This document shows positions 25,059 through 33,916 of a stretch of 64,000 nt of DNA, in pieces; positions within the stretch are counted from its first letter, which is position 1; the number at the start of each line of letters is the position of its first letter. This stretch comes from Bacillota bacterium. Its GTDB lineage: Bacteria > Bacillota > Clostridia > Christensenellales > Aristaeellaceae. Under the pieces are notes generated by a model, which ran no database searches, was not told the origin of the DNA, and was given only the letters and a program-made list of their open reading frames with translations. Location of the stretch: positions 1-64,000 of the forward strand of contig JAEYOW010000010.1 in the NCBI GenBank assembly GCA_023411375.1, given 5' to 3'. The translations under genes and the position numbers were made by a program.

Positions 25059-26020
25059 GGCTCAGGCGCGGCTGCGGTATCAAACACGAAACAAATCCGG
25101 CGGCTGTACGGCCTGCCGGGCGCGACCAGCTCGCCCGGGCCGTCCGGCGTTCCCTCCGCCTCCAACGCTACGGCGCAGGACGGCACGGGCAAATATCCTC
25201 CGGAATACAGCCACAGAACCGGCTGGTCCGTATACAGGCGAAGCCGCCTGCCCCCGCGCGGGTCCGTGAGTGTGGCGGCGGGCGCGCCGTCCGGCGCGTT
25301 CAGCGCAAAGGCGTGGTTGAAGCCGCGCGCGATGGCAAGCTGGGGATGATTGCCGCTCACGCGTTCCACCAGCGGGGCCGGAGCGCGAAAGTCGAAGGGC
25401 GTGCCCCCGACGGGCCGCTTTTCCACCGGAAGGTGAGCGCCGTCGTTCCAGTATACCCGCTCCGCCGCGATTTGCAAAAGCTGCCCTGAAGGCGCATGCG
25501 AAAAATCCCCGCTCAGGTTCCAGTAGGCGTGGTTGGACAGGCTCATGCGCGTCGAACGGTCGCTTTCGGCATACAAAAGGATTTCCAGCCGGTTATCCTC
25601 CCACAGGCGGTAGGTGACGGCAAACGCGCGGTTGCCCGGAAAGCCGTCCAGCCCATGCGCCGCCTCCGCGAAGAAGCGGATGCTTTGAAAGCCCGCCTCC
25701 TGCCGCGCGCCCTCCGTTTTCCAGCGGACATTGGCCAGGTTGTGAGGCCCACCGTGAAGCTGGTTGGGGCCGTCGTTTAAGGCAAGCCGCCAAACCCCGC
25801 CCTCCACGGGCAGCAGGCCTCCGCGAATGCGCCCGGCGAACGGCGCGAGGGTTGCGCCCGCGTAGCTTCCGTGCGGCGGGATGGTTTGGGGCAGCGCAAC
25901 ATTTACAAACCGGCCCGCCCTGTCCGGCGTCACAACCTCGCGGATGGACGCGCCCATGGCGGATAACCCGACCCGGACGCCGCCGGGATTTTCAAGCGAA
26001 TACACTGCGGTTTCGTTCAT
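25055..26020 (-). CDS. galM: Aldose 1-epimerase family protein
   Basis: Mutarotase of 321 aa converting alpha and beta sugar anomers. Motifs include GASIREVVTPDRAG, LAPFAGRI, NQLHGGPHNLANVRW (His), SNHAYWNLSG (catalytic His) and GFNHAFAL. GGAGG lies upstream of the ATG at 26020; the longer frame has no site. It is divergent from an AraFGH-like sugar importer, so it may prepare that sugar for catabolism. The aldose cannot be fixed from sequence. Confidence 0.88.
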   Translation of the reverse strand: MNETAVYSLENPGGVRVGLSAMGASIREVVTPDRAGRFVNVALPQTIPPHGSYAGATLAPFAGRIRGGLLPVEGGVWRLALNDGPNQLHGGPHNLANVRWKTEGARQEAGFQSIRFFAEAAHGLDGFPGNRAFAVTYRLWEDNRLEILLYAESDRSTRMSLSNHAYWNLSGDFSHAPSGQLLQIAAERVYWNDGAHLPVEKRPVGGTPFDFRAPAPLVERVSGNHPQLAIARGFNHAFALNAPDGAPAATLTDPRGGRRLRLYTDQPVLWLYSGGYLPVPSCAVALEAEGTPDGPGELVAPGRPYSRRICFVFDTAAAPEP

Positions 26021-26227
26021 TTTAGCGTTCCTCCCCAGCCTTGTCGTCCGCCGCTCCGCGCGGCGTTCGCCTTCAGTATAACGCGGCGGCAAGTGGGTGC
26101 AAGGCGCTGTGAAAGAAAGCGCAAGAAATCAAAATGAATGCGCAACGGCGCGGAAGAATTTGGCGTTCCGGCATGATATACTGACCACAGGACGCGCAAA
26201 GGAATACGATCAGGGAGGCGCGAAGGA

Positions 26228-27745
26228 ATGGGGAACACCCTGGAATTTCGGCACATAACGAAATACTTTCCCGGCGTGAAGGCGCTGGACGACGTCAGCT
26301 TTACCGCGCACAGCGGTGAGGTTCTCGCCTTTTTAGGCGAGAACGGTGCGGGAAAATCCACGCTGCTCAAAACCCTCAACGGCGATTACCAGCCCAGCTC
26401 GGGCCAGTATCTGCTAAACGGCGAGGAGATGCACTTTCGCAACCCGCACGAGGCCATCGAGGCGGGCGTGAGCGTCATCTACCAGGAGCGCCAGATCCTG
26501 ATGGAGCTGAGCGTAGCGGAAAACATCTACTTGGGCCGCATGCCCGCAAACGCGCTTGGCGTAATTAACAAGCGCCGCGCCAACGAGATGGCCGAGCGCA
26601 TCATCGCGGATTTCGGCCTGCCTCTTAGGCCCACAGACAAGGTCAGGGATTTAAGCGTGGCCTATCAGCAGATGGTGGAGATCATGAAGGCGTACAGCCG
26701 CGAAAATCTCCGCGTCATCTGCTTTGACGAGCCCTCCGCCAGCCTGAGCGACTCGGAGATCGAAAGCCTGTTTTCCATCATCCGCAAATTGAAGAGCGAG
26801 GATAAAATCGTCATTTATGTCTCGCACCGCATGAGCGAAATTTTCGAGATTACCGACCGCGTGGCCGTGTTCAAGGACGGACGCTATGTGGACACCGTCG
26901 TAACCGGCGAGGTGGACGAGGGGCAGCTGATCCAGATGATGGTGGGGCGCGATCTTGGCGATATCTACAATTCGCTGGATCGCGACAAGCAGATCGGGGA
27001 CGTGCTTCTGGAGGCGCGCCACATCTCCTCCGCCTACGTGGACGATATCTCCTTTACGCTGCGCGCCGGGGAGGTGCTGGGCTTTTCCGGGCTGGTGGGC
27101 GCGGGACGGACGGAAACCATGCGCGCCATCATCGGCGCGGACCGCATGACCGGCGGCGAGGTATGGCTGGACGGTGAAAAAATCATCTGCCGCAGCCCGC
27201 GCGACGCGATGCAAAAGGGTATCGTACTGGTGCCCGAGGACCGCAAAACCCAGGGCATCCTTTCCAACCTGGACGTGCGGGATAACATCAACATCTCGCT
27301 GCTGGACCAGCACTCCAACTGGTTGGGTATGCTCAACCGGCGGGCCGAGGATGAAGCGGCGGAAAAGGGCATCCGGGATTTCAGCATCCGTACGCCCAAC
27401 GCGCAAAAGAAGATCGTGGAGCTTTCCGGAGGCAACCAGCAGAAGTGCATCGTGGCGCGGTGGATGTGCACAAAGCCCCGCGTGCTGATTCTGGACGAGC
27501 CCACAAAGGGCATCGACGTGGGGGCCAAGGCGGAGTTTTACCGCATGATCTGCGCGTTTGCCAAGGAAGGCCTGGGGGTCATCCTGATTTCGTCGGAGCT
27601 GCCGGAGGTTATCGGGCTGAGCGACCGCATCATCGTGATGCGCGGGCGCAAGGTGGCGGGCGAGGTTATGCGCGCCGACGCGACAGAGGACAGGCTGCTC
27701 GCGCTGGGCATGATGGAAAGCGATACACAGGAGGCATTGGCATGA
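26228..27745 (+). CDS. Sugar ABC transporter ATP-binding protein (AraG/MglA/RbsA type)
   Basis: 505 aa with two nucleotide-binding domains, as usual. The first has Walker A GENGAGKST, Walker B ICFDEPSASL and EIMKAYSRENLR; the second has the degenerate GLVGAGRTE loop, LSGGNQQK signature and LILDEPTKGIDVGAK. GGGAGG precedes the ATG. Its stop overlaps the permease start as ATGA. It energises import of a monosaccharide through the next two gene products. Confidence 0.93.
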   Translation: MGNTLEFRHITKYFPGVKALDDVSFTAHSGEVLAFLGENGAGKSTLLKTLNGDYQPSSGQYLLNGEEMHFRNPHEAIEAGVSVIYQERQILMELSVAENIYLGRMPANALGVINKRRANEMAERIIADFGLPLRPTDKVRDLSVAYQQMVEIMKAYSRENLRVICFDEPSASLSDSEIESLFSIIRKLKSEDKIVIYVSHRMSEIFEITDRVAVFKDGRYVDTVVTGEVDEGQLIQMMVGRDLGDIYNSLDRDKQIGDVLLEARHISSAYVDDISFTLRAGEVLGFSGLVGAGRTETMRAIIGADRMTGGEVWLDGEKIICRSPRDAMQKGIVLVPEDRKTQGILSNLDVRDNINISLLDQHSNWLGMLNRRAEDEAAEKGIRDFSIRTPNAQKKIVELSGGNQQKCIVARWMCTKPRVLILDEPTKGIDVGAKAEFYRMICAFAKEGLGVILISSELPEVIGLSDRIIVMRGRKVAGEVMRADATEDRLLALGMMESDTQEALA

Positions 27746-28758
27746 AGGAACGGCTGAAGCGGGTTTTCGGTGGCGACAAGCTGATTTTGCTGGGCGCGAC
27801 GGTAGTGGTATTCATTCTTTTCACGGCGCTGAACAAGAACTTTTTCAGCTGGACAAACATCGTCAATATTCTGGTGGCGACCTCACTGGTGGGCCTGGTC
27901 TCCATCGGGCACACGTACCTGATCATCGCGGGGCAAAACGACCTCTCGCCCGGCTCGGTGGCGGCGTTTTCAGGCGTGCTGGCGGCGCTGCTCGTCAGCC
28001 AGGGGATGAACCTGTACCTTTCGTTTGCCATCACCATCGCGGCGGGCGCGCTGGTCGGCGTATTCAACGCCTTTATGGTTAACAAAATCAAGCTTGAGGC
28101 GTTTATCGCCACGCTGGTGACGCAGAGCATCGTGCGCGGCTTCGCCTACATCCTGTGCGGCGGCAAGCCTATTGCCATCAGCGATAAGGTTTTCATCCAG
28201 ATTGGCAAGGCGCGGTTTCTGGACATCCCCGTTTCGGTGTGGATTATGGTGGTCGCGTTCCTCGTCTTTGGATTTATTCTGGCAAAGACGCGCTTCGGCC
28301 GCAGCATTTACGCCATCGGCGGCAACCAGAGCGCGGCGCGGCTGGCCGGGCTTAACCCGCAGCGCATTGTGCTGCTGAGCTTCATCATGATGGGCGTGAT
28401 GTGCGCCGTCGGCGGCATCGTGTTTTCCGCCCGCATGAACAGCGGGCAGCCCGCCGCCAACGTCAACCTGGAGTTTGACGCCATCACGGCCGTTATTCTG
28501 GGCGGCGTGTCGTTCACCGGCGGCGTTGGCACCATGGGCGGCACCATTATCGGCGTGTTTTTGATTCAGGCGTTCAACACAGGCCTTACAATGGTCAACG
28601 TGCCGTCTTTCTGGCAGTATGTGGCGCGCGGCGCGCTGCTGCTGTTCGCCCTGACGTCGGACTACATCCGTAAGCAAAACCATGAGCGCCAGCTGCTGGA
28701 GGCCAGCAAGAAGGCTGACGCGAAACCTTCGGTGAATATGCCGGCAGGCATATCATGA
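27742..28758 (+). CDS. Sugar ABC transporter permease (AraH/RbsC type)
   Basis: 338 aa with about ten membrane segments. The conserved AGQNDLSPGSVAAFSGVLAA and GGNQSAARLAGLN motifs identify the RbsC/AraH family. I start at 27742 (ATG overlapping the upstream TGA, AGGAGG nearby); the frame stays open for 297 bases upstream inside the ATPase gene but that is not coding. Confidence 0.93.
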   Translation: MKERLKRVFGGDKLILLGATVVVFILFTALNKNFFSWTNIVNILVATSLVGLVSIGHTYLIIAGQNDLSPGSVAAFSGVLAALLVSQGMNLYLSFAITIAAGALVGVFNAFMVNKIKLEAFIATLVTQSIVRGFAYILCGGKPIAISDKVFIQIGKARFLDIPVSVWIMVVAFLVFGFILAKTRFGRSIYAIGGNQSAARLAGLNPQRIVLLSFIMMGVMCAVGGIVFSARMNSGQPAANVNLEFDAITAVILGGVSFTGGVGTMGGTIIGVFLIQAFNTGLTMVNVPSFWQYVARGALLLFALTSDYIRKQNHERQLLEASKKADAKPSVNMPAGIS

Positions 28759-28780
28759 TAAATTGAGGAGGGTCCATATT

Positions 28781-29755
28781 ATGAAAAAGGTATTGGCGAT
28801 CGTTCTGGCTTTGGTACTGGTACTGGGCGCCGCTTCCGCGATGGCGGAGAGCAAGGGCATGATTTACGGCATTTACAAGGCCGGCGATCAGACCTGGTTT
28901 ATCGACGAGGGAGCCGCCGCCGAGGCAGCCGCGAAGGAAGCAGGCTACGATTTCACCTTTGTGGACGCTAAGATGAGCCCCGAGGAATACCTGAAGGCCA
29001 TCGACAACGCTATCGCCAACCAGGCCGTGGGCGTTGTAACCTGTATCCCGGATCAGACCATGTCTCAGGCCGCGGTTGACAAGCTGGCCGAGGCGAAGAT
29101 TCCCGTCGTCGCGGCTGACGACGCGCTGCAGGACGCGGCGGGCGAGCTGCTGGCTCCCTGGGTGGGCATTAACGCGTACGTGATCGGCGAGGCCAACGGT
29201 ACGTGGATCGCGGAATACGCCAAGACCAACAACCTTGTGACCGATCCCGAGTGCGCGCTGCTGATCATGACGATGGACACCGTGTCCAGCTGCGTGCCGC
29301 GCGCCGAGGGCGAGTATAACAAGTTCGTGGAGCTTTGCCCCGAGTTTGACACCGCCAAGATTTTCAAGGCCGACTACGACGGAACCACCGATAAGGGCAA
29401 CACCGCCGCCTCCGCTGTGCTCACCGCCCATCCGGAAATCAAAAAGTGGCTTGTGACCGGCGCCAACGAGGAAGGCTGCATCGGCGCGCTGCGCGCGCTG
29501 GAATCCGCCGGCCTTGACGCCGACGCGTGCGTGGTTGGCTTGGGCGCCTACATGGCTAAGGACGAGTGGAAGAAGGAGGGCGTGAGCGGCATGAAGGCCT
29601 CCGCGTACTTCTCCTCCGACTCCGTGGGCCGCGGCTCCATCGAGGTGCTGGTAAAGATGATCAACGGCGAGGAAGTCGAGCAGAGGACCGCCGTGGACGC
29701 CATCGTCGTCACCCCCGAAACCTATAAGGACGTCATGGGCGCTTACGCCGAGTAA
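28781..29755 (+). CDS. L-arabinose-binding-protein-like (AraF-like) periplasmic sugar-binding protein
   Basis: 324 aa. A signal peptide (MKKVLAIVLALVLVLGA, cleavage near AMA-ESK) has no lipobox cysteine. Residues resemble AraF more than RbsB: AIDNAIANQAVGVVTCIPD, PVVAADDAL, HPEIKKWLVTGANE and a final VTPETYKDVM. AraF-type proteins bind L-arabinose, also D-galactose or D-fucose. GAGGAGG precedes the ATG. It closes the operon before a bidirectional terminator. The arabinose call rests on remembered resemblance, not a search. Confidence 0.75.
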   Translation: MKKVLAIVLALVLVLGAASAMAESKGMIYGIYKAGDQTWFIDEGAAAEAAAKEAGYDFTFVDAKMSPEEYLKAIDNAIANQAVGVVTCIPDQTMSQAAVDKLAEAKIPVVAADDALQDAAGELLAPWVGINAYVIGEANGTWIAEYAKTNNLVTDPECALLIMTMDTVSSCVPRAEGEYNKFVELCPEFDTAKIFKADYDGTTDKGNTAASAVLTAHPEIKKWLVTGANEEGCIGALRALESAGLDADACVVGLGAYMAKDEWKKEGVSGMKASAYFSSDSVGRGSIEVLVKMINGEEVEQRTAVDAIVVTPETYKDVMGAYAE

Positions 29756-29773
29756 GCATTGTAATCGCAACGC

Positions 29774-29815
29774 AATAAAGGAAGGAACCGGCAAATGCCG
29801 GTTCCTTCCTTTATT
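29774..29815. terminator. Bidirectional intrinsic terminator
   Basis: A 20-bp perfect stem (29774-29793 with 29796-29815) with A/T-rich ends on both sides. It serves the sugar ABC operon and overlaps the stop codon of the convergent TrxB-like gene. Confidence 0.92.
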
Positions 29816-30755
29816 GATACCCGGAGAGATACTTTTCCGCCTGCGTTGCGGCGACCGCGCCGTCCGACGCGGCTGTGACGAGCTGGCGCAGAGGCTTGGG
29901 ACGCAGGTCTCCCGCCGCGAAAACACCCGGGACGCCCGTTTCCATACGCTCGTTGGTCGGAACATAGCCCTCCGCATCCAGCTCCACGTGCTCCCGCAGC
30001 AGCTCCGTGGACGGCTGGTAACCGACGAAAACGAAAATCCCGATTCCCCCGCCCTGTCCGGATACCGGAAAATCAAACTCCTTCCCGCTTTGGTTGTTTT
30101 TTAGCCGCGCGCCCACAAGCGCCTCTCCGCCATGCGCCTCCACAATTTCGGTATGGAACAGCGTCTCGATTTTGGGGTGGTTGAGCACCCGGCCGGCAAG
30201 GGTACGCGCGCAGCGGAAGCGTTCCCCGCGCACCGCTATGGAAATTTTCTTAGCAAAGCGCGTTAAGTACAGGGCTTCTTCCGCCGCGCTGTAACCCCCG
30301 CCGATTACGAGAACCTCCTTGTCCTTAAAAAAGAAACCGTCGCAGGTGGCGCAATAGCTCACGCCCCTGCCGAAAAACTCATTCTCGCCCGGAAAACCCA
30401 GCTTTTTGGGATTTGCGCCACAGGCTAAAATCACCGCGCGGCCCGTAAGCCCGCCGCCGTCCGCAAGCAAAAGCCTCTTGCTTTGCCCGCCAAGTTCAAG
30501 TCCCGTTGCCTCCGCCGAAACCAACTCCGCGCCAAAGGCCTTCGCTTGTTCCGCCATCAGGGCGGACAGCTCCGCACCGGAAATGCTTTTGAACCCCGGG
30601 TAGTTGGCAACCTCCCCCGTCAGGGCGGCCTGTCCACCCGGCATCTGCTTTTCCACGACCGCCGTGATAAGTCCCGCGCGTCCGGCGTAGATGGCGGCGG
30701 TCAGCCCCGCGCAGCCGCCCCCCAATATCAACAGGTCGTAAGGTTTGCTCTCCAT
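29811..30755 (-). CDS. Thioredoxin reductase-like FAD/NAD(P)H oxidoreductase
   Basis: 314 aa. FAD-binding LGGGCAGLTAAIYAGRAG at the N-terminus, redox-active CATC motif (SYCATCDG, near residues 135-140), NAD(P)-binding VIGGGYSAAEEALYL and C-terminal GVFAAGDLRPKPLRQ. This is the low-molecular-weight TrxB layout. GGGAGG precedes the ATG. It is divergent from an SDR gene. Electron partner is presumably a thioredoxin or a ferredoxin-linked protein; no trx gene adjoins it. Confidence 0.92.
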   Translation of the reverse strand: MESKPYDLLILGGGCAGLTAAIYAGRAGLITAVVEKQMPGGQAALTGEVANYPGFKSISGAELSALMAEQAKAFGAELVSAEATGLELGGQSKRLLLADGGGLTGRAVILACGANPKKLGFPGENEFFGRGVSYCATCDGFFFKDKEVLVIGGGYSAAEEALYLTRFAKKISIAVRGERFRCARTLAGRVLNHPKIETLFHTEIVEAHGGEALVGARLKNNQSGKEFDFPVSGQGGGIGIFVFVGYQPSTELLREHVELDAEGYVPTNERMETGVPGVFAAGDLRPKPLRQLVTAASDGAVAATQAEKYLSGYQ

Positions 30756-30898
30756 CGCTTATCCTCCCTATTTCCATGGCGGTTTCCGGTTTCATTATCG
30801 GTGGAACGGGGCGGCATTATTCCCGCGTCTTCCGGGAATCCTGAAAGCGCGCGCGGGACGGATACGCGTAGCGAACAGCGATAAGGGAGCGTAAACGC

Positions 30899-31696
30899 AT
30901 GAAAAAGCTGGAGGGCAAGGTGGCGCTGATCACTTCGGCGTCAAGGGGCATCGGGCTGGCCTGCGCGCTGAAAATGGCGGATGAGGGTGCGCGGGTTTTT
31001 TTGGGCGTGAGGCGCGTGGATGACGCGCAACGACTGTGCGAGGAGCACCGGACGCTGGGACGGGACATGCGGCCCGTGTTTTTTGAAGCCACGCGTACGG
31101 AAACCTATGCCGGCATGGTGGAAGAGACCGTCCGCGACGGCGGCGGGCTAAACGTGCTGATCAACAACTTTGGCGCAGGCAGGCCGGAGGACGATCTCGA
31201 CCTGGTACGCGGCTCGGAGAGCGCCTTTTTTGACCTGCTCAGCCTAAACCTGGGCAGCGTGTACCGCATATCAAAGCTTGCCGTACCGCTGATGCTCCAT
31301 TGCGGCGGCGGAAGTATCGTCAACATCTCCTCTATCGGCGGGTTGATTCCGGACATAACACGTACGGGATACGGGGTATCCAAGGCAGCGGTGAACAACC
31401 TGACGCAGCAGATCGCCATGCAATACGCGCGCGACGGCATCCGCTGCAACGCGGTGCTTCCCGGCCTGACCGCCACGGACGCAGCCCTCCAAAGCATGCC
31501 GGAGGCGTTTATAGAATCGTTCCTTTCCCATGTGCCATTGGGCCGTATGGCTACGCCGGAGGATATCGCCAGCGCGGCGCTGTTCCTTGCCTCGGACGAA
31601 TCCGCTTACATCACCGGGCACATGCTGGACGTCGCCGGAGGCTACGGCCTAGGCACGCCGCAATTTGCCGACGCTATGCGAACCGGCAATAGCTGA
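30899..31696 (+). CDS. Short-chain dehydrogenase/reductase
   Basis: 265 aa. Nucleotide-binding TSASRGIGLA (a variant of TGxxxGxG, with S in place of the first G), NNFGAG, catalytic Ser in NISSIGG, and YGVSKAAVNNL (Tyr-xxx-Lys). The C-terminus has the classical FLASDESAYITGHMLDVAGG. NAD(P)-dependent oxidoreductase of the FabG-like group; the substrate is unknown. AAGGGAG precedes the ATG. Confidence 0.9.
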   Translation: MKKLEGKVALITSASRGIGLACALKMADEGARVFLGVRRVDDAQRLCEEHRTLGRDMRPVFFEATRTETYAGMVEETVRDGGGLNVLINNFGAGRPEDDLDLVRGSESAFFDLLSLNLGSVYRISKLAVPLMLHCGGGSIVNISSIGGLIPDITRTGYGVSKAAVNNLTQQIAMQYARDGIRCNAVLPGLTATDAALQSMPEAFIESFLSHVPLGRMATPEDIASAALFLASDESAYITGHMLDVAGGYGLGTPQFADAMRTGNS

Positions 31697-31896
31697 GCAG
31701 TCCTGCGCGGCCTGTTTTTTTATCTTTCAAACGATAAACGGCCTCGCGAAACATGATTGACATCTACTGCAAATGTGTTTTTTACACCGATTTCATGGTA
31801 AAAACGCTTAAAACAGTCGAAAACACCCATAAGAAGCATCGTTTAGGCTAAGATAAAAAGTAATCTGTCAAAACGCAAAAGAAGGGGTTAATCTCC

Positions 31897-32283
31897 ATGA
31901 TGAACGATGCATGCGCCCTTGTGTCTTACCTCAGCCCGGTCATTGCTCCAGGCCGCCAGCGGCCGCTTGCCTGCGCCATTTATCTAACCGGAGAGCGCAT
32001 GCGGGACCACGGAACCGACGATATCCACTTCACCAAGGAAATTTATCCGCATGTGGCCGATCTTCTCCACCGTTCCAACAGCACGGTGGAGCGAGCGATT
32101 TTCCGCGCGGTGGAGGATTGCTGGATGGACGGTGGAAACGCAAAGCTTGACGGCATCATCGGCCGCAAGCTGCCCGTGAAACCCAGACCAAGCGTCCTCA
32201 TCCTGTATTGCGCGTTCTTTCTCGTGTTTGAACGCCCGTACCACAATGCCAAGGACGCACCCGGCTTTCCGCTTCTGTTTTGA
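31897..32283 (+). CDS. Stand-alone Spo0A C-terminal-like DNA-binding domain protein
   Basis: 128 aa resembling only the effector domain of Spo0A: TKEIYPHVADLLHRSNSTVERAIFRAVEDCW matches the Spo0A helix-turn-helix pattern (xKxxYPxIAxxxxxxxxxVERAIRHAIExxW). The receiver domain and its phosphorylatable Asp are missing. AGGGG precedes the ATG-ATG start. It is encoded towards the prophage lysis module and separated from it by a terminator. It may bind Spo0A boxes constitutively; a near-match AGTCGAA lies at 31815-31821 in its own upstream region. Host or phage ownership is undecided. Confidence 0.7.
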   Translation: MMNDACALVSYLSPVIAPGRQRPLACAIYLTGERMRDHGTDDIHFTKEIYPHVADLLHRSNSTVERAIFRAVEDCWMDGGNAKLDGIIGRKLPVKPRPSVLILYCAFFLVFERPYHNAKDAPGFPLLF

Positions 32284-32289
32284 GAACGC

Positions 32290-32320
32290 AAAAAAGCCCG
32301 CCGGTTTTGACCCGGCGGGC
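32290..32320 (-). terminator. Terminator of the prophage late operon
   Basis: Minus strand: GCCCGCCGG (32312-32320) pairs with CCGGCGGGC (32296-32304), followed by T6. The 175 bases between it and the holin stop show no gene I can support. Confidence 0.88.
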
Positions 32321-32495
32321 ACGGAAACACGGCAAAGCGCGGTAGGAGCCGTGGTTCTCTTCCTGTATTTTGGGCACAGCGCGCAAGCCTTTCGGTGCGG
32401 TTACACGGCAGGCGCGGGAAGCGCGGTCTTTTCACGTCACAACGTCTTTTGGATATTCCGGGCCAGGACCCGGCGCGCCGTTTTTTACGCAACCG

Positions 32496-32978
32496 TCATA
32501 GCCTGGGCGCGCGGCCGTCGTCTCTGTTCTTCTCCTCTTCGCCGTCCGGGAGCTGCGCGGTATCGTTGCGGTCCTTAATCTTATGCAGCACATCCAGCAG
32601 GCTTTGCGGGAACGGCACGCCCATGAGAGCAACGTTCTCTATAACCGAGATACCCTCGTTTGCCACATAGAACCCAATCGCCGCGAACCTGCATACGCCT
32701 TCGGTACCGATCATCCTGTCCAGTGCCGTGGCCACAATAATCACCATCAGCATCAGCAGCTTTTTGGTGACGCCCAGGAAGGCAATGTTGCTGCTTACGC
32801 CGCCGCTTTCCGTCTTGCCGCTTTTGCACATCAGCGCTACGACCAGCCCCGTCACATAATCCGCAGCCATAAACAGAACCATAATTTGCATCGCCAAGTC
32901 CCATCCGCCCAGCAGGTACGCCAGCCACGCTCCCAGCGTGCCTAGCGAGCCCAAAATCCATTTCCAGACCCTTTCCAT
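32496..32978 (-). CDS. Phage holin family protein
   Basis: 160 aa with three or four membrane segments (WILGSLGTLGAWLAYLLGG, MQIMVLFMAADYVTGLVVAL, KLLMLMVIIVATALDRMIG) and a charged C-terminus (DGEEEKNRDDGRAPRL). The DYVTG segment is typical of the toxin-secretion/phage-lysis holin family. The ATG at 32978 follows the endolysin stop directly, with GAGGG upstream. It forms membrane holes that let the endolysin reach the wall. Confidence 0.9.
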   Translation of the reverse strand: MERVWKWILGSLGTLGAWLAYLLGGWDLAMQIMVLFMAADYVTGLVVALMCKSGKTESGGVSSNIAFLGVTKKLLMLMVIIVATALDRMIGTEGVCRFAAIGFYVANEGISVIENVALMGVPFPQSLLDVLHKIKDRNDTAQLPDGEEEKNRDDGRAPRL

Positions 32979-32979
32979 A

Positions 32980-33783
32980 CTATCCCTCAATCCTCTGCAT
33001 AAATTCTTCCATAATGTACCAACTTCGGCTGCCGCGCTCCACTCTGCACCATGCGCGGCCACCCTTAACGGTGCGGTCGACGACGGGCACAACCTCGCCG
33101 CAGGGAACCTCCTTGTACAGATTGCAGCTTTTTTCAGGCTTTGCCCGCATCTTGACCGTGCCTCCGTTGGGCGCGACAATGCGCGCCAAGTACCGCTCAG
33201 GGGCGGATGGGGACGTTGCGCCGCCAGAATCGTCCCCGCTTTTGCCATCCGCTTCCGAAGCGCTCTCTGTCCGCGCCGCAAGCACCGCGTTAACATGCCC
33301 GCCATAGTCCACCCAGGGCGGCAGCCCGATCATGTTCCAACCGCCGTTTTTGATGGTTTTTCCTTCGAACTTGCTTTCAGCTACATATCCACGCGACGAG
33401 CTGGCATGAATGGCGCAGCCGCCCAGGTATACGCCCATGTGGTACGCATCGCCCAGGCCGTCGCCCCGGTACTTCTCCGGCGCGCCGCCGTCGCTTTCAG
33501 ATAGAATAAAGAGCCATGCCCCCTCGGACACGGACCCAAACGCCGCCTTGCACTGCTCCGGCGTACCCCGCCACACGCAGTTGCGCCAGTGTGCGTTGCT
33601 GCCCGCAAGGTTGCATTCCGCCTTCGGCACGCCGCACTGGATAAGCAGGTATTCGGCCAGTCCTTGACAGTCCATACCGCCCAGGCTCATGCCGTTTGCC
33701 ACATACGGGATGGTCTGCTTCTGCGCCTGCCCAAGCAGCGTCTTTCCCGCCGCCACATAAGCGGCGCTTGTTATTCTGGTCAT
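32980..33783 (-). CDS. Phage endolysin: NlpC/P60-like peptidase with C-terminal SH3 domain
   Basis: 267 aa. The N-terminal domain has a catalytic-type cysteine in GGMDCQGLAEYLL and histidine in YHMGVYLGG, fitting a NlpC/P60 cysteine peptidase that cuts peptidoglycan stems. An acidic Ser/Gly linker near residues 175-195 leads to an SH3-like wall-binding domain (GGTVKMRAKP, VPVVDRTVKGGRAWCRVE). AAAAGGAGC precedes the ATG. It sits directly upstream of the holin. Confidence 0.88.
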   Translation of the reverse strand: MTRITSAAYVAAGKTLLGQAQKQTIPYVANGMSLGGMDCQGLAEYLLIQCGVPKAECNLAGSNAHWRNCVWRGTPEQCKAAFGSVSEGAWLFILSESDGGAPEKYRGDGLGDAYHMGVYLGGCAIHASSSRGYVAESKFEGKTIKNGGWNMIGLPPWVDYGGHVNAVLAARTESASEADGKSGDDSGGATSPSAPERYLARIVAPNGGTVKMRAKPEKSCNLYKEVPCGEVVPVVDRTVKGGRAWCRVERGSRSWYIMEEFMQRIEG

Positions 33784-33787
33784 GTTC

Positions 33788-33916
33788 TCAGCTCCTTTTC
33801 AAGTCATAAAACAGCGCTGCCGCCGCTTTCTTGTCCCGTCCGTATCCGTATCCAACCGGCAGCGCCAGCGCCGCAAGCAGCACCCATCCCACGGCAAGCC
33901 AAGCCGTCAGGCTCAC
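33788..33916 (-). CDS. Small single-membrane-span phage protein
   Basis: A 42-aa frame starting GTG at 33916, overlapping the previous stop as GTGA and ending 4 bases before the endolysin start. It has one hydrophobic segment (LTAWLAVGWVLLAALALP) followed by a basic, short tail (YGRDKKAAAALFYDLKRS). Tight packing supports translation. Position and topology suggest an accessory lysis protein; homology unknown. Confidence 0.55.
   Translation of the reverse strand: MSLTAWLAVGWVLLAALALPVGYGYGRDKKAAAALFYDLKRS

Noticed and set aside
31700..31896. Clear promoter of the Spo0A-like gene
   Set aside because: A TTGACA box is present near 31757, but no matching -10 box at 16-18 bases; the Spo0A-box match is only 6 of 7, so neither was listed as a feature.
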